A stretch of 64,000 bases of DNA from Desulfobaculum sp044987625 (lineage in GTDB: Bacteria; Desulfobacterota; Desulfovibrionia; Desulfovibrionales; Desulfovibrionaceae), in the NCBI RefSeq assembly GCF_044987625.1, contig NZ_JBJDSB010000002.1, positions 1,232,404 to 1,296,403 on the forward strand, written 5' to 3'. Positions within the stretch are counted from its first letter, which is position 1. The number at the start of each line of letters is the position of its first letter. Under the pieces are notes generated by a model, which was not told where the DNA came from, ran no database searches, and saw nothing but the letters and a program-made list of their open reading frames with translations. Position numbers and translations under genes: made by a program. Of this stretch, positions 62,601 through 64,000 are shown piece after piece.

Positions 62601-62932
62601 TCGATGAATTCCTTGACCGTGATGCCGAGGGTCAACTTGTCGTAGATGCGCTCGTTGGCGGTGCGTAGCCCCTCGTGCAGCCCCGGCGATGACAGTTCGC
62701 GCACAATATGCTCGATGGCATTGGGCGAAAGCGCGTGCTTCTTACCGTCCCATTCAAAGCGCCGCGCCTGGAGCGAACGGATGAGTTCATCCTTCAGCAA
62801 AACCTCACGGTTCGTGCCGCGCTTGGTCAGGCACTGCGAGGGCGATATATACGTCCAGCCGAGGTTCATGAGAACCTGCAAGGCCGGAATCTTGGCGCTG
62901 TATTCTTCCTTGGTTTCTGGTAGGTGGTGCAT
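59633..62932 (-). CDS. hsdR: Type I restriction enzyme R subunit
   Basis: A 1099-residue motor subunit. The N-terminal nuclease has PDIVCFVNGI and VVIEAK (D152, E166, K168); superfamily 2 helicase motifs follow: Walker A TGSGKSFT (~345), VLVDEGHRSHGG (motif II, ~455), AYIAFTGTPL (III) and DILIVVDKLLTGFDEP (V). The C-terminal part is helical and would bind HsdM. Together with HsdM and HsdS it translocates and cuts unmethylated foreign DNA. An AGGGA lies at some distance from the ATG. HsdM and HsdS genes are not in this window. Confidence 0.95.
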   Translation of the reverse strand: MHHLPETKEEYSAKIPALQVLMNLGWTYISPSQCLTKRGTNREVLLKDELIRSLQARRFEWDGKKHALSPNAIEHIVRELSSPGLHEGLRTANERIYDKLTLGITVKEFIDGKPVQPTIPIIDWEHPENNLFHVTEEMDVLSSAGTHRRIPDIVCFVNGIPFVVIEAKRPESGNPNKSMLEEGVSQSIRNQKKDEIPHLFCYAQLLMAISNTEGRYATTKTPKKFWATWREEIFDDATFHTIKNTPLSADDKDALFQDRPKAMRDYFESLWSGDVLPTQQDKLLVSLLRKDRLLKLVQYYILFDKRVGKIVARYQQAFGIRAMLERVKRLDKAGSREGGVIWHTTGSGKSFTMVFLSKALLLEPDLRDCRVIIVTDRVDLEKQLSRTFLTGGAFGSAVATKKEGERARAGSGRDLAQRIGKGDDRIIFSIIDKFNTASKLPECYNPSDKIIVLVDEGHRSHGGETHERMRKALPNAAYIAFTGTPLLKDDKTQNKFGPIIHAYTMQRAVEDGTVTPLLYEERRPELAVNEAAIDNWFDKITARLTEEQKTDLKKKFANKGAVYGSENRIELIAWDIATHFSDHIKTLGMGLKGQLAADSKLSAVRYKKYLDATGLVTSAVVISPPDSREGHSDVDESALPEVQQWAEKTVGKSASAEQYKQYEQRVIEDFATDDGVDILIVVDKLLTGFDEPRNTVLYIDKPLKEHNLLQAIARVNRLHEAKEYGLLIDYRGILKELDTTLKEYQDLQERTQSGFDVDDIEGLYHQVGTEYKRLPELHKRLWGIFRYVKNRQDLEQYRQILMPQYTEDDDGTSIDLRQKVREDFYQALTEFGLCLKVALSSRSFFEDGSFSEKDIAKYKSDLRFFTNLRKIARQDAQETVDYSAYEEQIRRLVDKHVVGESIEDPEGVVLVNEIGKENPEDWSKEKTRNETDIIRTRVRKTIEQELSDDPYAQKVFSELLKDAISQAEKMFEHPFKQYALFKEFEEQLNNRAVSGIPDELDGSETARAYYGTFRLVLGEDHFKAIPPDEEKKLIEEAKAIDSIVGTAVVEHSLSPQAMESTIHKGILPRLFKLIGLEKAKDVIEHVIQITRVRLAHGNR

Positions 62933-63070
62933 TTTGATTCAGTTCCCTATTGACCTTGGCTGGAGCCATAGTTATCTGATTAGTGAGTTCGATGCCCATC
63001 GGCACTGAATCTATCGAGGTCTCGGACGCTGACCCCGCGTGGCAAATCAGCGTGAGAATTTGTTGACCTG

Positions 63071-63089
63071 GTTTACCTTTTAGGTATAC
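63071..63089. promoter_or_regulatory. Operator-like inverted repeat upstream of hsdR
   Basis: GTTTACC and GGTATAC are inverted copies (one mismatch) separated by TTTTA, ~140 bp before the hsdR start, between it and the DUF3800 gene. No promoter hexamers were placed with confidence. Confidence 0.4.
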
Positions 63090-63143
63090 AAATTATTTGT
63101 CTGGTGCTGCTTGTCAGCTTGATAGGGTTCGCCCCGCCGGACT

Positions 63144-64000
63144 TCAAATTTCTGTAAGGCACCCATTGTTTGGGTGCCTTATTTTTTGGGCAATTTCCAC
63201 GAGAGGGCTTTCGTTGGGGAAAATTTTTAACCCGTCAATTTTAGTGTTGTGCGTATTTTGGGAGAAATACATTTTGGGAATCAAGCGTTTGAATGGCGGG
63301 TATTCCCAATCACTTTGCCGAAATGCACGATAAACGTTGTACGAGCACAAATCCGCAAACTGTACACCCTCAGAAAGTTCACTTCGGACGAAGAACGGCG
63401 TTTCAATTATGTTTTTGAAATTGAGTCCGGATGATGTGGCATTTTCGAGGAAATACGAATGCTTCAAAGAGAGGGAGATGTTATCTTGTTTGCTGACATC
63501 ATCCGCAACAAGCAATGCCTTATGCTTTGGATGAAATTCCCTCATAAAGAGTTCTATCCGCTCGCACAGAAGCTCCCAAGCCTTTCGATGCAATTGGTGT
63601 CTATCCATATGTTCGCGTAGGTATCTTTTGTCCACAACGACAGAAAAGAGTCGAACGGGAAGAGTTTCCAACCCTCTATAGTATGTCTCTACAAGCTGAG
63701 TTATTTCCTCGTCTCCAAGTTGGGAAAGGAAAGGATGTTCAGCGCGTTTTTTGGGAATTCGTATCCATGTTGATTTCATCTCGCACTTGTGTAGATCAAT
63801 GCGAATCCCTGTCCTTTGTTCTATCTTTTGAATGAGATAGCGTTTGTGTTTGATTATAGGGTTATAGAAAGCCCGCCATTTGTGCTCAAAGAGACCAAAG
63901 GCTGTGAGTGAATATATCCATTCCTTATCATATGTGCTCCCATCTCTCCTTGTTCCCGTAACTTCTGGGTCAAGAGTCCCTGATTCATCCACATAGAAGA
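63144..64000 (-). CDS. DUF3800 protein, N terminus cut by window end
   Basis: At least 285 residues. The open frame continues beyond position 64000 as FYVDESG..., which is the DUF3800 start motif (an RNase H-like acidic DES), so a GTG at 63992 is internal and the true start is outside. Other family marks are DLHKCEMKSTW, ALLVADDVSKQDN and FADLCSYNVYRAFRQS. The family is common in mobile and defence regions; activity unknown. A plus-oriented hairpin with T tract lies inside the 3' end. Confidence 0.82.
   Translation of the reverse strand, partial: FYVDESGTLDPEVTGTRRDGSTYDKEWIYSLTAFGLFEHKWRAFYNPIIKHKRYLIQKIEQRTGIRIDLHKCEMKSTWIRIPKKRAEHPFLSQLGDEEITQLVETYYRGLETLPVRLFSVVVDKRYLREHMDRHQLHRKAWELLCERIELFMREFHPKHKALLVADDVSKQDNISLSLKHSYFLENATSSGLNFKNIIETPFFVRSELSEGVQFADLCSYNVYRAFRQSDWEYPPFKRLIPKMYFSQNTHNTKIDGLKIFPNESPLVEIAQKIRHPNNGCLTEI
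63154..63187 (+). terminator. Plus-strand terminator-like hairpin inside the DUF3800 3' end
   Basis: AAGGCACCC pairs with GGGTGCCTT around ATTGTTT and is followed by ATTTTTTGG on the plus strand. It would be a terminator for plus-strand transcription coming from 63.0 kb. As coding DNA on the minus strand it gives the last residues of DUF3800. Confidence 0.5.

Noticed and set aside
1..64000. CRISPR array or rRNA genes
   Set aside because: No phased repeats with unique spacers and no rRNA motifs were seen.

Overview
The window is a high-GC bacterial chromosome segment carrying a prophage, a low-GC defence-type gene and part of a restriction locus. The host is Gram-negative: a periplasmic binding protein with a signal peptide is paired with a membrane histidine kinase, and the phage has lipobox and lysis-type proteins. 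No rRNA or lineage marker lies in the window. Gene content (metE under a cobalamin riboswitch, an Fe-type alcohol dehydrogenase, a BCCT carrier, a binding protein/kinase pair) is compatible with a Desulfovibrio-like deltaproteobacterium, but that assignment is a weak inference.

Region 1 (1-16.2 kb) is core chromosome. An Fe-dependent alcohol dehydrogenase (minus) diverges from a glycerophosphodiester phosphodiesterase (plus), followed by a 9-bp minisatellite. A GntR/FCD regulator is divergent from a three-gene operon (FAD oxidoreductase, enolase-superfamily enzyme, BCCT transporter), which looks like uptake and catabolism of a betaine- or carboxylate-type compound; the enolase-superfamily enzyme has non-canonical catalytic positions. 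Then come metE behind a cobalamin riboswitch, an overlapping binding-protein/histidine-kinase pair without a response regulator, a noncoding ~160-bp imperfect duplication, and tRNA-Ser(CGA).

Region 2 (16.2-21.9 kb) begins right behind the tRNA, a classic integration site. It is AT-rich and holds a 1349-residue protein with an N-terminal NACHT-like P-loop NTPase and a C-terminal PD-(D/E)XK nuclease motif, plus a convergent two-helix membrane protein. This is the best candidate for an undescribed defence system.

Region 3 (21.9-57.2 kb) is a podovirus-like temperate prophage, almost entirely on the minus strand. A plus-strand CI/S24 repressor (56.2 kb) diverges from the replication genes (DnaB-like helicase, replication protein), followed by small and large terminase subunits, a moron cassette (small HTH gene, Fic protein, HTH paralogue, membrane protein, hypothetical) closed by a terminator, lysis genes, portal, scaffold, N4-gp56-type capsid, tail and fibre genes, internal virion proteins, a 2371-residue polyvalent ejection protein and a last small HTH gene. 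No integrase is visible.

Region 4 (57.2-64 kb) holds a GIY-YIG nuclease, then on the minus strand a DUF3800 protein (cut by the window end), type I restriction subunit HsdR and a YgjP-type metallopeptidase. The matching hsdM and hsdS are not in the window.
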